The notes under the pieces were generated by a model. It saw nothing but the letters and a program-made list of their open reading frames with translations, ran no database searches and was not told the origin of the DNA. DNA of 21,118 nt from Candidatus Woesearchaeota archaeon (GTDB taxonomy: Archaea; Nanobdellota; Nanobdellia; SCGC-AAA011-G17; JACPNG01): assembly GCA_016185555.1 (NCBI GenBank), contig JACPNI010000060.1, positions 1 through 21,118 on the forward strand, read 5' to 3'. This document shows, one piece after another, positions 12,262 through 21,118 of the stretch; position 1 is the first letter of the stretch; the number at the start of each line of letters is the position of its first letter. The translations under genes were made by a program, and so were the position numbers.

Positions 12262-13704
12262 ATGGATCGAATACAATTAATTAGTCTCTTATTAAAAAAA
12301 GGTCTTTTAGTTAGCCCAGAAACTCTCGAAGAAATTGAAAAGAATTTTGATGAAGATATATTCTCTGGTTTTAGTTCTGAAGAAATTGAAAAGTCTTTAG
12401 TTTTTCAGTTTAATAAACACAATTTAAATGAAAAAAAAGAGGATACAAAATTTAGTGTAGAAATAATAAAATCTTATAGTTTTGAACCAAAAAAGAGGGA
12501 GGTTTCTGATTTTGTTAATTATTTTAAGGCAAGGTACAACCAAATAAAAGAGATATTACACGGAAGACCAGAATTACAAAATGTTATTTCTATAAACCGG
12601 GGGTTAAGTAAAAAAAAGAATGATAGGGTATCAATAATTGGGATGATAAGTGATAAAAGAATAACGAAAAATGGAAATATCTTACTAACTTTAGAAGATC
12701 CAACAGGGCAAATAAATGTTTTGATAACAAAAAATAAGAGTTTGTCTAATTTATTTGATGAGATAGTTTTTGATGAGATAGTCGGAGTTTCGGGTGTAGT
12801 TGGTGATAAAATTTTATTTGCAGACAGCCTATATTTTCCAGAACTTCCATTAAGTAAAGAGTTTAAGAAAATAAATGATGAAGTTTACGCGGCGTTTATA
12901 GGAGATATTCACATTGGGAGTAAAATGTTTCTTGAAGAAGATTTTAAAAAATTTATTGAGTGGATAAACTGTAATTATGGCAATCAGAATCAGAAAGAAG
13001 TTGCAAAAAAAACAAAATATTTATTTATTGTAGGCGATTTGGTTGATGGAATAGGAATATATCCAGAACAAGACAAGGAGCTGAATATAAAAGATATAAC
13101 AAAACAGTATGATTTGTGTGCTTATTATATTTCACAAATAAGAAAAGATATTAAAATAATTATTTGTCCTGGCAATCACGATGCTCTAAGGCTATCTGAA
13201 CCACAGCCGGTTTTAGATAAAGTATTTGCAAAATTATTATGGGACATACCAAATGTAATGATGGTAAGCAATCCTTCTCTAATAAATATACACAAAACAG
13301 AGTCCTTTCCAGGATTTGATGTTTTGTTATATCACGGGTATAGTTTTGATTATTATATCAGTAACGTTGACACTATAAGAAAAGGAGGAGGATATGACCG
13401 GGCAGATTTAATTATGAAATTTTTGTTAAATAAAAGGCATCTTGCTCCTTCCCACTCATCAACATTATACTTACCACTAGAATACGATCCTTTAGTAATA
13501 GATAAAATTCCAGATTTCTTTGTTTCAGGGCATCTTCATAAATCTAGCATAAGTAGCTACAACAATATCTCTTTGATTTGCAGTTCTTGTTGGCAATCAA
13601 AAACGCTATTTCAGGAAAAAATGGGACATCATCCAGAACCAAGTAGGGTTCCAATTATCAATCTTAAAACAAGGGCTATGGTTTTAATGAATTTTGGTGA
13701 TTAA
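12262..13704 (+). CDS. DNA polymerase D small subunit DP1 (exonuclease)
   Basis: The 480-residue small subunit of archaeal PolD, giving the 3'-5' proofreading exonuclease. After an N-terminal region of about 115 residues comes an OB fold (about 120-200, with VSIIGMISDKR and LTLEDPTGQINVLI). The calcineurin-like phosphodiesterase follows: GDIHIGS (214-220), GDLVDG (258-263), CPGNHD (302-307), YHG (357-359) and SGHLHK (422-427). All metal-binding positions appear intact, so it should be active. It is the second gene of the operon: 15 bases after cdc6, with AGGGGG as Shine-Dalgarno six bases before the ATG, and its TAA touches the ATG of DP2. There is no intein here. Confidence 0.95.
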   Translation: MDRIQLISLLLKKGLLVSPETLEEIEKNFDEDIFSGFSSEEIEKSLVFQFNKHNLNEKKEDTKFSVEIIKSYSFEPKKREVSDFVNYFKARYNQIKEILHGRPELQNVISINRGLSKKKNDRVSIIGMISDKRITKNGNILLTLEDPTGQINVLITKNKSLSNLFDEIVFDEIVGVSGVVGDKILFADSLYFPELPLSKEFKKINDEVYAAFIGDIHIGSKMFLEEDFKKFIEWINCNYGNQNQKEVAKKTKYLFIVGDLVDGIGIYPEQDKELNIKDITKQYDLCAYYISQIRKDIKIIICPGNHDALRLSEPQPVLDKVFAKLLWDIPNVMMVSNPSLINIHKTESFPGFDVLLYHGYSFDYYISNVDTIRKGGGYDRADLIMKFLLNKRHLAPSHSSTLYLPLEYDPLVIDKIPDFFVSGHLHKSSISSYNNISLICSSCWQSKTLFQEKMGHHPEPSRVPIINLKTRAMVLMNFGD

Positions 13705-16700
13705 ATGGGAGTAATGGATAAATATTTTCAAGAAATTGATGACAAGCTAAAATTAGCATATAATATAGCCAACGAAGCAAGGGCTAAAGGTTATGACCCG
13801 GAGCCCAAAGTAGAGATTCCCCTGGCAAAAAACCTTGCAGAGAGAGTAGAAGGTCTAATCAGCGCGGTTGCTCCTCAAATTAAAGGATCTGGGGTTGTAG
13901 AAAGAATAGCAGAACTTGAAAAAGAGTTTAAGCCGCAAGATTGGAGGGTAGCTTTAAAAATTGCTGAAGAAATAGCACAGGAGAAGTTTTGTAAGTTCAA
14001 AAATAAAAAAGAGGCAATGGAAATAGGAATAAGGGCCGGGTTTGCATATATAACTGTTGGCGTAGTTGCAAGTCCGCTTGAAGGTTTTGTTGAATTAAAA
14101 TTAAAAAACAGGCTTGATAACGGCAAAGAATATTTCTGCTTGATGTATTCAGGACCAATTAGAAGTGCGGGGGGAACAGCAGGGGCGGTTTCTGTTTTAA
14201 TTGCAGACTATATAAGAAAAAAAATGGGTTATGTAGAGTATGACCCGACAGAAGAAGAAATCAAGAGGGCATTTACTGAGTTGGAAGACTACCATGAAAG
14301 GGTTACTAATTTACAATATCATCCAACAGAAGAAGAAGTCACTTTTATAGTTTCAAAGTTACCGGTTCAAATTGATGGTGATGGTTCTGAAAAGTATGAA
14401 GTTAGTAATTACAAAGATCTTAAAAGAGTTGAAAGCAGGATAATCAGGAACGGAATCTGCCTTGTCCTTGCAGAGTGCATTTTACAAAAAGCTGCAAAAG
14501 TCTACAAACAAATATCTAAGTGGGGCAAGGATTTTGATTTAAGTCATTGGGATTTTTTAAATGAACTAATCCAATTACAAACAAAAATAAAATCAAAAGG
14601 TAAAGTAGACACAAACAGCAGCATTAAATTAGCTCCAAATTATATTTTTATAAATGACCTAGTAGCAGGAAGACCAGTTCTAACACACCCCCTGGCAAGA
14701 GGAGGGTTTAGATTAAGATATGGTAGATGCAGGAACTCCGGGTTTTCTAATGATTCAATACATCCTGCGACAATGGTGGTTTTGGATAATTATATTGCAA
14801 TAGGAACTCAGTTGAAAGTGGAACGTCCTGGAAAAGCAGCAACAATTTCTTCCTGTGATACAATTGAAGGGCCTATCGTGAAATTAAAAAACGGAGGGGT
14901 TTTATTTCTTGAAACTGCTGAAGATGCAAGAAAATGCCTTGATAAAATAAAAGAGATTTTATTTCTGGGGGATATTCTAATTAATTATGGGGATTTTTTA
15001 AATAGGAATCACAAATTAGTCCCCTGTGGTTATAATGAAGAATGGTATTGTTTAGAATTAAAAAAAGCAACAGCAGATATTGAGAAGAAAGAAGAGATTG
15101 TTGAAAGAATAATTAAAAACCGGTTTGCTAAGATTACTGCTTCTGAATCTGTTTTTTTGGCAAGAAAATATAATATTCCATCTCATCCAAGGTATACCTA
15201 TCATTGGAATGAAATTCCCAAGGAGAAATTTATTGGATTTTTAGAGTGGATGAAAAATGCAGTTTTTGAAGATGAAAAGATAATTATCCCAATATCAAGC
15301 ACAGATGAAAATAAAAGATGGCTGGAATTGATTGGTATACCCCATTTATATGTTCCTAATGAGTATGTTATAATTGAAAAAGAAGATGCAGTTGCCATTG
15401 AATCTATACTTAATCTGAAGAAAATAAAAGAAGAGAGCCAAAATCTGAACTTTCTTGATAATGAGCCCATTCTTGATTTTTTAAACAGAATTTCTGGACT
15501 AAAAATAAGAGATAAATCTGGAACATTCATTGGGTCAAGAATGGGAAGGCCAGAAAAAGCAAAGATGAGAAAATTGACCGGAAGCCCGCAGGTTCTCTTT
15601 CCTGTTGGCAAAGAAGGGGGAAAGATGAGAAACTTTCAGACTGCGCTTGAAAAAGGCAAAGTCATATCGGATTTTCCAATACACCATTGTATGTCATGTG
15701 AAAAAGAAACTATCTATCCTGTTTGCGAAAATTGTGGTGAATTAACAAAACAAAAATATTTTTGTATAAAATGTAACAAAGAAAGTTATGGTTTATGTGA
15801 GATACACAACGAAGGGTTAACCTTTAAGAAACAAGGGATAGATATAAATCATTATTTTTTAGCAGCATTGAAGCATATCAAAATTAAGGAATATAAGGAT
15901 TTAATTAAGGGAGTAAGAGGGACTACGAATAAAGAAAGCATCCCAGAGAATTTAGCAAAGGGAATTCTACGGTCAAAATATAATATCTATGTAAATAAAG
16001 ATGGAACAGTAAGATATGACATGACTGAGATGCCTATTACCCACTTTAAACCAAAAGAGATAAGGACTTCAGTGAATAAACTAGTAGAGTTAGGATATAC
16101 TAAAGACATATTTGGAAATGAACTGGTTAATGAAGAACAGATATTGGAGTTACGGGCACAAGACGTTATCCTTCCCGATTGTGAAGAAAGTTTAGATGAA
16201 ACTTCTAGCGGCACTTTGCTTAAAATAGCAGGGTTTATTGATGAATTATTAACAAGGTTTTACGGTTTAGAAAGTTTTTATAATTTAAAAGATGAAAATG
16301 AATTAATAGGTCATCTTGTTGTTGGTTTAAGTCCACATACTTCTGCAGGGATAATTGCAAGAATAATAGGCTTTTCTTCAACTCAGGGATTTTTAGCACA
16401 TCCTTTATTTCATAGTATTATGCGTAGAGACTGTTTTGATTATAACACTTTTATTCCAATAATGAAGGATGGAGTTTGGAGAAATCTTAAAATTGGGGAG
16501 TTAATAGAGAGCTTAAACCCAGATAAAAAAGCAGATATGTTTGGAACCTTAATGAAAAGAGCGAATGGATATTGTACTATCGGTAAAGACTTAAACGGAA
16601 AAGTTTCAGTCGTCAAGATAAATAATTTTACCAAACATAAACCATCTAAAATTTTAAAAATTATAACTGAAGATGGAAGATCTTTGTGCGTGACAGAGAG

Positions 16701-18624
16701 CCATAAATTCTTGATTTTTAGTAATAAAAATATCAAGAAAGTCATTGCATCTGACCTTTGCAAGGGGATGAAATTAGTAGTGCCAGTTAAAAATGACATC
16801 CCGGATAGGAGTATAGATTTTTTAGATTTAAAAGATTACTTTTCATTTAGGGAAGATGTAATGGTAAGAAAAGTAAAAAAATTAATTAAAAAAGTAATTC
16901 ATCATTTTGGGACTATTTCTTCATTAAGGGATTCTGTTAAGTTATCGAGAAAAACGTTTTATAATTTTTTATCAAGAGATAGTTTCCCCCTACCTTTATT
17001 TTTAATTCTGGCTTCGTTTATTAAAGTAAATAATTTGCCTAGGGGTAGTTTTCTGGCTGCAAAAAGGGATAAGGTTAATTTTCCTGGTAAAATACCATTA
17101 AATGAGGAAGTGTTAAACTTAATTGGTTTATATGTTGCTGAAGGTTATTCTAGAAAAAAAACCACAGGGAAAGGGTTCTATCAAGTTTATTTTTCTGCAA
17201 CTGAGAAAGGAGTAAGAGAAAGGATAAAAAATACAATGAAAAAATATTTTTATCTAGAACCAAGTGAAATTAAACCAGATGCAGTTATTTATTCCAGTAG
17301 ATTGCTTTATGAGTTATTCATTGATATCTTAAAATGTGGTAGTAAAGCATATGGAAAAAGAATACCTGAAATGATTCTCAACCTTCCAAAAGAAAAATTG
17401 AAGTTCTTCTTACAAGGTTATTATGATGGAGATGGAAGTGTGAGTTATAGTGATTGTAGGGTTGCCTGTGATAGTGTTTCAGAAGGTTTATTGCAGGATT
17501 TAGAATTTTGCTTGAGAAGATATGGTATTTTCACTAAAAGGTATTTTTATAGAAAAAAGCCGGGTCCAAGAGTTAGAGAATTTTATATAAAAAAAGGTAG
17601 AGAAATTCCGGAGTTTGCTATTACAAAATTAATCATCCCGAGTAATTATTGTAAGTTATTTTATAGTCAAGTAGGGTTTTCCTTAAATAGAAAACAAAAA
17701 ATATTGCAATTTCTTGTTAATAACACAAAGCCCTATGGAATGGAAATAGCGAACGATAAGTTTTATGTCTACCCCAAGATCAAGGAAATAATTGAAGGAG
17801 GGATTGAAACAACTTATTGTCTTAATGTTGAAAATAATATTGTTTTGGCAAATGGGTTCTTTGTTGGACAATGTGATGGAGATGAAGCATGTTTTATATT
17901 ATTATTAGACGCATTAATTAATTTTTCAAGAAAATTTCTACCGGCACACAGAGGAACAACACAGGATGCTCCCTTAGTTTTAACCTCAAAGCTTATACCT
18001 AATGAAGTTGATGACATGGTTTTTGATCTTGATATTGCAACTGAGTATCCACTTGAACTTTATGAAGCAGCCCTTGACTATAAAGCTCCTTCTGAGATTA
18101 AGATCCCAAGGTTTTTTGACTTGCTCGGAACAGATAAACAGTATTTTGGTGGTATAGGGTTTACACATGATGTCACAAATATAAATTCCGGGGCTACTTG
18201 TAGTGCATATAAATCAATTCCGTCAATGATGGACAAGGTAAATGGTCAGATGAAAATTGCTGAAAAGGTTAGGGCAGTTGATGAAGTAGATGTTGCAAGA
18301 CTGGTAATTGAAAGGCACTTCATAAGGGATATAAAAGGAAACCTAAGAAGATTCTCAACACAGGAATTCAGGTGTGTCGAGTGTAATGAAAAATATAGAA
18401 GACCACCACTAATAGGGCGGTGCACTAAATGTGATGGAAAATTGCTTTTTACAGTGTCAGAAGGAAGTGTAGTTAAATATTTAGAACCTACACTGCAGCT
18501 GGCTGCAAAATATAACCTTCCTGCTTATCTAAGACAGACAGTAGAACTAACAAAAAATCGTATTGAGGGTGTTTTTGGCAAGGAAAAAGAAAAGCAGGAA
18601 GGTTTGGTGAAATGGTTTAGTTGA
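13705..18624 (+). CDS. DNA polymerase D large subunit DP2 (catalytic) containing an intein
   Basis: The catalytic subunit of PolD, 1639 residues as precursor and 1159 after removing the 480-residue intein at 910-1389. Landmarks: YSGPIRSAGGTAG (148-160), QIDGDGSEKYEVSNY (225), THPLARGGFRLRYGR, a zinc-binding cluster of CxxC pairs at 662/665, 674/677 and 687/690 followed by Cys698/His701, and the catalytic CDGDEAC segment (Asp1391, Asp1393), right after the intein. A second zinc motif is C1557/C1560/C1573/C1576. The C-terminus holds QEGLVKWF (1631-1638), a PIP-box-like sequence for PCNA. The start abuts DP1's stop; GGTGAT five to ten bases upstream is a Shine-Dalgarno match. Together with DP1 it is the replicase of most archaea. 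Confidence 0.96.
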   Translation: MGVMDKYFQEIDDKLKLAYNIANEARAKGYDPEPKVEIPLAKNLAERVEGLISAVAPQIKGSGVVERIAELEKEFKPQDWRVALKIAEEIAQEKFCKFKNKKEAMEIGIRAGFAYITVGVVASPLEGFVELKLKNRLDNGKEYFCLMYSGPIRSAGGTAGAVSVLIADYIRKKMGYVEYDPTEEEIKRAFTELEDYHERVTNLQYHPTEEEVTFIVSKLPVQIDGDGSEKYEVSNYKDLKRVESRIIRNGICLVLAECILQKAAKVYKQISKWGKDFDLSHWDFLNELIQLQTKIKSKGKVDTNSSIKLAPNYIFINDLVAGRPVLTHPLARGGFRLRYGRCRNSGFSNDSIHPATMVVLDNYIAIGTQLKVERPGKAATISSCDTIEGPIVKLKNGGVLFLETAEDARKCLDKIKEILFLGDILINYGDFLNRNHKLVPCGYNEEWYCLELKKATADIEKKEEIVERIIKNRFAKITASESVFLARKYNIPSHPRYTYHWNEIPKEKFIGFLEWMKNAVFEDEKIIIPISSTDENKRWLELIGIPHLYVPNEYVIIEKEDAVAIESILNLKKIKEESQNLNFLDNEPILDFLNRISGLKIRDKSGTFIGSRMGRPEKAKMRKLTGSPQVLFPVGKEGGKMRNFQTALEKGKVISDFPIHHCMSCEKETIYPVCENCGELTKQKYFCIKCNKESYGLCEIHNEGLTFKKQGIDINHYFLAALKHIKIKEYKDLIKGVRGTTNKESIPENLAKGILRSKYNIYVNKDGTVRYDMTEMPITHFKPKEIRTSVNKLVELGYTKDIFGNELVNEEQILELRAQDVILPDCEESLDETSSGTLLKIAGFIDELLTRFYGLESFYNLKDENELIGHLVVGLSPHTSAGIIARIIGFSSTQGFLAHPLFHSIMRRDCFDYNTFIPIMKDGVWRNLKIGELIESLNPDKKADMFGTLMKRANGYCTIGKDLNGKVSVVKINNFTKHKPSKILKIITEDGRSLCVTESHKFLIFSNKNIKKVIASDLCKGMKLVVPVKNDIPDRSIDFLDLKDYFSFREDVMVRKVKKLIKKVIHHFGTISSLRDSVKLSRKTFYNFLSRDSFPLPLFLILASFIKVNNLPRGSFLAAKRDKVNFPGKIPLNEEVLNLIGLYVAEGYSRKKTTGKGFYQVYFSATEKGVRERIKNTMKKYFYLEPSEIKPDAVIYSSRLLYELFIDILKCGSKAYGKRIPEMILNLPKEKLKFFLQGYYDGDGSVSYSDCRVACDSVSEGLLQDLEFCLRRYGIFTKRYFYRKKPGPRVREFYIKKGREIPEFAITKLIIPSNYCKLFYSQVGFSLNRKQKILQFLVNNTKPYGMEIANDKFYVYPKIKEIIEGGIETTYCLNVENNIVLANGFFVGQCDGDEACFILLLDALINFSRKFLPAHRGTTQDAPLVLTSKLIPNEVDDMVFDLDIATEYPLELYEAALDYKAPSEIKIPRFFDLLGTDKQYFGGIGFTHDVTNINSGATCSAYKSIPSMMDKVNGQMKIAEKVRAVDEVDVARLVIERHFIRDIKGNLRRFSTQEFRCVECNEKYRRPPLIGRCTKCDGKLLFTVSEGSVVKYLEPTLQLAAKYNLPAYLRQTVELTKNRIEGVFGKEKEKQEGLVKWFS
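16432..17871 (+). mobile_element. PolD DP2 intein with LAGLIDADG endonuclease, C-terminal Gln
   Basis: Codons 910-1389 form the intein. It begins with Cys910 (CFDYNTFIPIM), has block B with TESH, and two LAGLIDADG motifs, LIGLYVAEGY (about 1140-1148) and FLQGYYDGDGS (1235-1245). Between them and block B lies a helix-turn-helix-like stretch (VKLSRKTFYNFLSRDSF). It ends TTYCLNVENNIVLANGFFVGQ; the last residue is Gln1389, not Asn, and Cys1390 is +1. A Gln end is known for the Pyrococcus abyssi PolII intein, which splices. The insertion sits between MRRD and CDGDEAC, in the polymerase active site. Confidence 0.94.
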
Positions 18625-18650
18625 TAATCTACACAAGGCCGATAGTTAAG

Positions 18651-18659
18651 TTTATATAG
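18651..18659 (+). promoter_or_regulatory. TATA box of the 18703 gene
   Basis: TTTATATAG lies 44-52 bases before the ATG at 18703. The resulting short leader carries the Shine-Dalgarno GAGGT at 18691-18695, seven bases before the start. Confidence 0.5.
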
Positions 18660-18702
18660 ATAGTTTCTTAATTTAAATTATTCCTTTCAAGAGGTAAACC
18701 TT

Positions 18703-19284
18703 ATGTTTAAAAAGGGGCAAGTAACAGCGTTCATAATTGTCGGGGTTGTATTATTTGTTATAGTTTCTTTTATTATAATCTCTAGGAGCAAGCCTCTGAC
18801 ACAGCCCAAAGTCTTTGATGAACAATTAAAACTGAAGATAATCAACTATGTTGAAGGGTGTTTAAAACAAAATCTTGAAGAATCGATTGCCTTAACAAAA
18901 GGAGATTCGGAAAGGGTTTCGGATATGGAGGATTATATCTTTGTTCATCTTTCAGAATGTACACAGTTTAATGAACCAAGTTTTAAAGACTTAAAAATTA
19001 GCAAAAGACTAAAGGACGTTAATGTTTTATTTAATCAGGATAACTCCAGGATTGCTGTAAATATTGATTATCCATTGACAATCACAAGCAAATTAGGGAA
19101 CTTAGAACTAAAAAAATTTTCTACTGAAATAGTGCTTAAAAGGAACTTTTGTTTTGATGTTAGAGTAAATAATAAAGATGAATGTATTTCACATGAAGAT
19201 AAATTTGTTTCTTCTGTCGGATTATCCAGAGAAGTTCGTATAGGAGATTCTTTGCTTGCGGGGGGTGTTTGCCTTGCTTGTTAA
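18703..19284 (+). CDS. Membrane-anchored protein with pilin-like N-terminus
   Basis: A 193-residue protein. The basic start FKKGQVTAF leads into one strong hydrophobic helix (residues 8-27, IIVGVVLFVIVSFIII), then a soluble domain of about 165 residues. KKGQ followed by a hydrophobic stretch resembles the class III signal peptides of archaeal type IV-like pilins; a prepilin peptidase would cut after Gly5, though the typical Glu after the cut is absent. Five cysteines (about residues 53, 86, 150, 161 and, at the end, GGVCLAC) suggest disulfides. Its last codons overlap the start of the cysteine-rich gene downstream, so both are likely translated together and act at the cell surface. No family is recognised; the start is well supported by GAGGT and a TATA box. 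Confidence 0.8.
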   Translation: MFKKGQVTAFIIVGVVLFVIVSFIIISRSKPLTQPKVFDEQLKLKIINYVEGCLKQNLEESIALTKGDSERVSDMEDYIFVHLSECTQFNEPSFKDLKISKRLKDVNVLFNQDNSRIAVNIDYPLTITSKLGNLELKKFSTEIVLKRNFCFDVRVNNKDECISHEDKFVSSVGLSREVRIGDSLLAGGVCLAC

Positions 19285-21118
19285 ATATTATTTGAATTTT
19301 ATCATCTTTATTTTATTTTTAAATCTCACCTATGCACAACCAGTTTTCACTACAAATGTTTACAATGCAACAGTAGGGTATAGTCCAGTTTTTGAGGCAA
19401 CATCTACAGAACCAAGAGAAATAGTTTTTTATGGAAAGAATATTACTTCTGAGTCTTTTTCAGAAATTGGAAGATGTAGTGCACCAACAAAGATATGCCA
19501 GTTTACTCTTCCAACAATATTGCCCGGTTCTTTAGCAGATACAGAATGGAACTATTATGTTAGTTATATTGATTCAAATAGATTAACAACAAATACAACA
19601 GTTAAAAGGATTCTTGTAGGTTCTTCTAATGTTTTAACAAATGAACCCTGTACAATAGATATAAATTGCCAATCAGGTTTAATTAGGAACATAGGCTGTT
19701 CAGGGCCTTTTTCTGTCAGATCTTTAACTGGGAAGTGTATTAGTAATCAATGTAGGTATATTATAAAAGACGCACAATGTATTTCTTATCAACAAAATTC
19801 ATGTGTAAATTCAAACACCCTCCGTATTTATAGTCTAGGCACCTGCAGTAGTGATTCTTATTTATGTAATTATGGTTATCAGGATTTAAATTGTCCTCAA
19901 GGTTGTCCAAATGATCCAACATGTAACTCTAAACTTAATGATCATCCAATCCCACAAGAAAGAGAGTCTTTAGGTGGAACAGCAAGTACAGGAGGATCAA
20001 GAAATACGCTGGCAACAATACCCATAGGAAGGTGTTCTTCTTTAGGGTTTGGTGAATGTGATAAATTAACTGGGTTGTATATATATAATTATAGTAACCA
20101 AGGTCCACTAGGCTCTGAATTTACATTAACTATCCCATCAGATTCCGGCGGTTTTTCTGAAGCACCCCTAAGTGACAGATTAATTTCGTGCAACAACCTC
20201 AGCGATATTACATTAGCATATTACAACTTTACAAATAGGACTTGGGTTCCAATAACTGCAGCATTACTAAACAACAGATTAGTTATAAGGGTTAATTTCC
20301 TTGGAACATTTGCAATTGTCAAGAAACCCAGTTGTGTTCCTAAAGAATGTGGACCGTATGGTTATTATTTAATTCCTCCGGATGGATTTGTTCCTGTAAA
20401 TAACCCATTGAAGTTTGTTGTATGCGGGTTTTTGCCGGGGTGTCAGCCGGCTGAACCGGGATGTAGCAGGGCATGTCCTCAAGGCATTGATCCACAATGT
20501 CCCACCTGTACGAAAGCTAGTGGAAATTGTTGTGTTCCAAAATTAGATAATGAATGTGACTTGGATTGTGCTCCTGGTGTTGACCCTGATTGTGCTCAAG
20601 CCTTTACGCCAGGGGAGATAAATTGCGATGATGATGGAACATGTAATCCGGGCTGTCCAAATAGCACGACATTTAAGGTTACTACAACAGGTTTGTTAAA
20701 TAGGAACTTTATGTGGTATGCTGATGTAGATTGTTGCAGGCAGTATGGTTCTTCAATTACTTCAAATACAGGTGATTGTTGCAGGGCTGTTTGTGATGGA
20801 ATCTGTGATGGAGACTGCATTATAGGCCAGGATCCAGACTGTACTTACCAATGTCCTTATTGTGGTGATGGAAAATTAAATGATGTACAATATCCTGAAA
20901 GAGTTAATGCGGTTAATCCAAATGGTTACAAATATGAAAGTTGTATAGAATGTTCACAAGACTGCCCCGGCGGAGCAAATCAGTTTAAATATATTTTTAC
21001 AGAGGGAGATGGAGGTAATGCGCCAACAGGAGCAGAACCAGGATTTGGAGCAGAGTCAGGGCTAGGAACGGGTAGCGGTATTGGCGCAGCACCAAGTCCA
21101 GGGGATTCTCCAGCGGGT
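19274..21118 (+). CDS. Cysteine-rich secreted surface protein, partial (continues past right edge)
   Basis: The frame is open from 19274 to the window end, at least 615 residues. A signal peptide covers about residues 1-22 (LVKYYLNFIIFILFLNLTYA, likely cleavage before QPVF). I chose TTG at 19274 because GGGGGTG (19261-19267) lies six bases before it; GTG at 19265 is an alternative. The mature part is rich in cysteine (about 46), Asn, Thr, Gly and Pro. Repeats of the pattern C-x2-G-x-D-P-x-C occur: CPQGIDPQC, CAPGVDPDC and CIIGQDPDC, with a shorter CPNDPTC. The visible end is a Gly/Ala/Pro-rich, low-complexity linker. It overlaps the previous gene's stop, so they form an operon. A disulfide-rich adhesin or coat protein is likely; no family is named. 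Confidence 0.85.
   Translation, partial: MLVKYYLNFIIFILFLNLTYAQPVFTTNVYNATVGYSPVFEATSTEPREIVFYGKNITSESFSEIGRCSAPTKICQFTLPTILPGSLADTEWNYYVSYIDSNRLTTNTTVKRILVGSSNVLTNEPCTIDINCQSGLIRNIGCSGPFSVRSLTGKCISNQCRYIIKDAQCISYQQNSCVNSNTLRIYSLGTCSSDSYLCNYGYQDLNCPQGCPNDPTCNSKLNDHPIPQERESLGGTASTGGSRNTLATIPIGRCSSLGFGECDKLTGLYIYNYSNQGPLGSEFTLTIPSDSGGFSEAPLSDRLISCNNLSDITLAYYNFTNRTWVPITAALLNNRLVIRVNFLGTFAIVKKPSCVPKECGPYGYYLIPPDGFVPVNNPLKFVVCGFLPGCQPAEPGCSRACPQGIDPQCPTCTKASGNCCVPKLDNECDLDCAPGVDPDCAQAFTPGEINCDDDGTCNPGCPNSTTFKVTTTGLLNRNFMWYADVDCCRQYGSSITSNTGDCCRAVCDGICDGDCIIGQDPDCTYQCPYCGDGKLNDVQYPERVNAVNPNGYKYESCIECSQDCPGGANQFKYIFTEGDGGNAPTGAEPGFGAESGLGTGSGIGAAPSPGDSPAG

Noticed and set aside
15201..15611. Minus-strand frame of 136 residues
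   Set aside because: It is antisense to conserved DP2 sequence. The same applies to the other minus-strand frames within 13875-18168.
20596..20820. Minus-strand frame of 74 residues
   Set aside because: It is antisense to the cysteine-rich gene, whose frame is continuous from 19274 to the window end.
1..21118. tRNA genes, rRNA genes, CRISPR arrays, insertion sequences
   Set aside because: I looked for cloverleaf ends, regularly spaced repeats, and transposase motifs with terminal repeats, and saw none. The only mobile elements I can support are the inteins.

Overview
The window is AT-rich, compact and gene-dense, and it is archaeal. It carries a D-family replicative polymerase (DP1 and DP2), an Orc1/Cdc6 initiator, a membrane-anchored LonB protease and an archaeal-type ArgS. 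Many genes have a TATA-like box 21-31 bases before the start codon, as expected for leaderless archaeal mRNAs. Small coiled-coil/winged-helix proteins, an N-terminus reading KKGQVTAFII and a cysteine-rich secreted protein fit a DPANN archaeon (Woesearchaeota/Pacearchaeota-like). That placement is an inference from style; no rRNA gene is present to confirm it.

Layout. Positions 1-1492 (minus) hold a three-gene operon: coiled-coil/winged-helix protein, MgtC-family membrane protein, and an unrecognised protein running off the left edge. Its promoter lies in a divergent spacer with a cluster of GAACGTTC palindromes. Positions 1780-3455 (plus) encode ArgS, broken by one frame change. Positions 3533-5513 hold four small genes: a membrane-anchored orphan, a conserved archaeal protein and two winged-helix proteins. 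Positions 5554-8979 (minus) encode LonB, interrupted by a Lon intein divided among three reading frames: an N-intein ending in a stop codon, a LAGLIDADG endonuclease with its own start, and a C-intein with its own start fused to the rest of Lon. Positions 9036-9607 (minus) hold a PRC-barrel protein and a small membrane protein. Positions 9608-9945 look like a replication origin: two inverted ORB-like elements flanking a very AT-rich stretch. Positions 9946-18624 (plus) are the replication operon cdc6-DP1-DP2, with inteins in the Cdc6 P-loop and in the DP2 catalytic site. Positions 18703-21118 (plus) encode two exported or surface proteins, the second running off the right edge.

How the genes work together. 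Cdc6 would bind the adjacent origin and load the helicase; DP1/DP2 form the PolD replicase, and a PIP-like motif at the DP2 C-terminus would tether it to PCNA. All three inteins sit in sites essential to their hosts, so making Cdc6, PolD and Lon should depend on protein splicing. For Lon, if the three frames are translated separately, the protease forms only by trans-splicing. This 'fractured' Lon gene, with an endonuclease ORF lodged inside a split intein, is the most unusual feature of the window.
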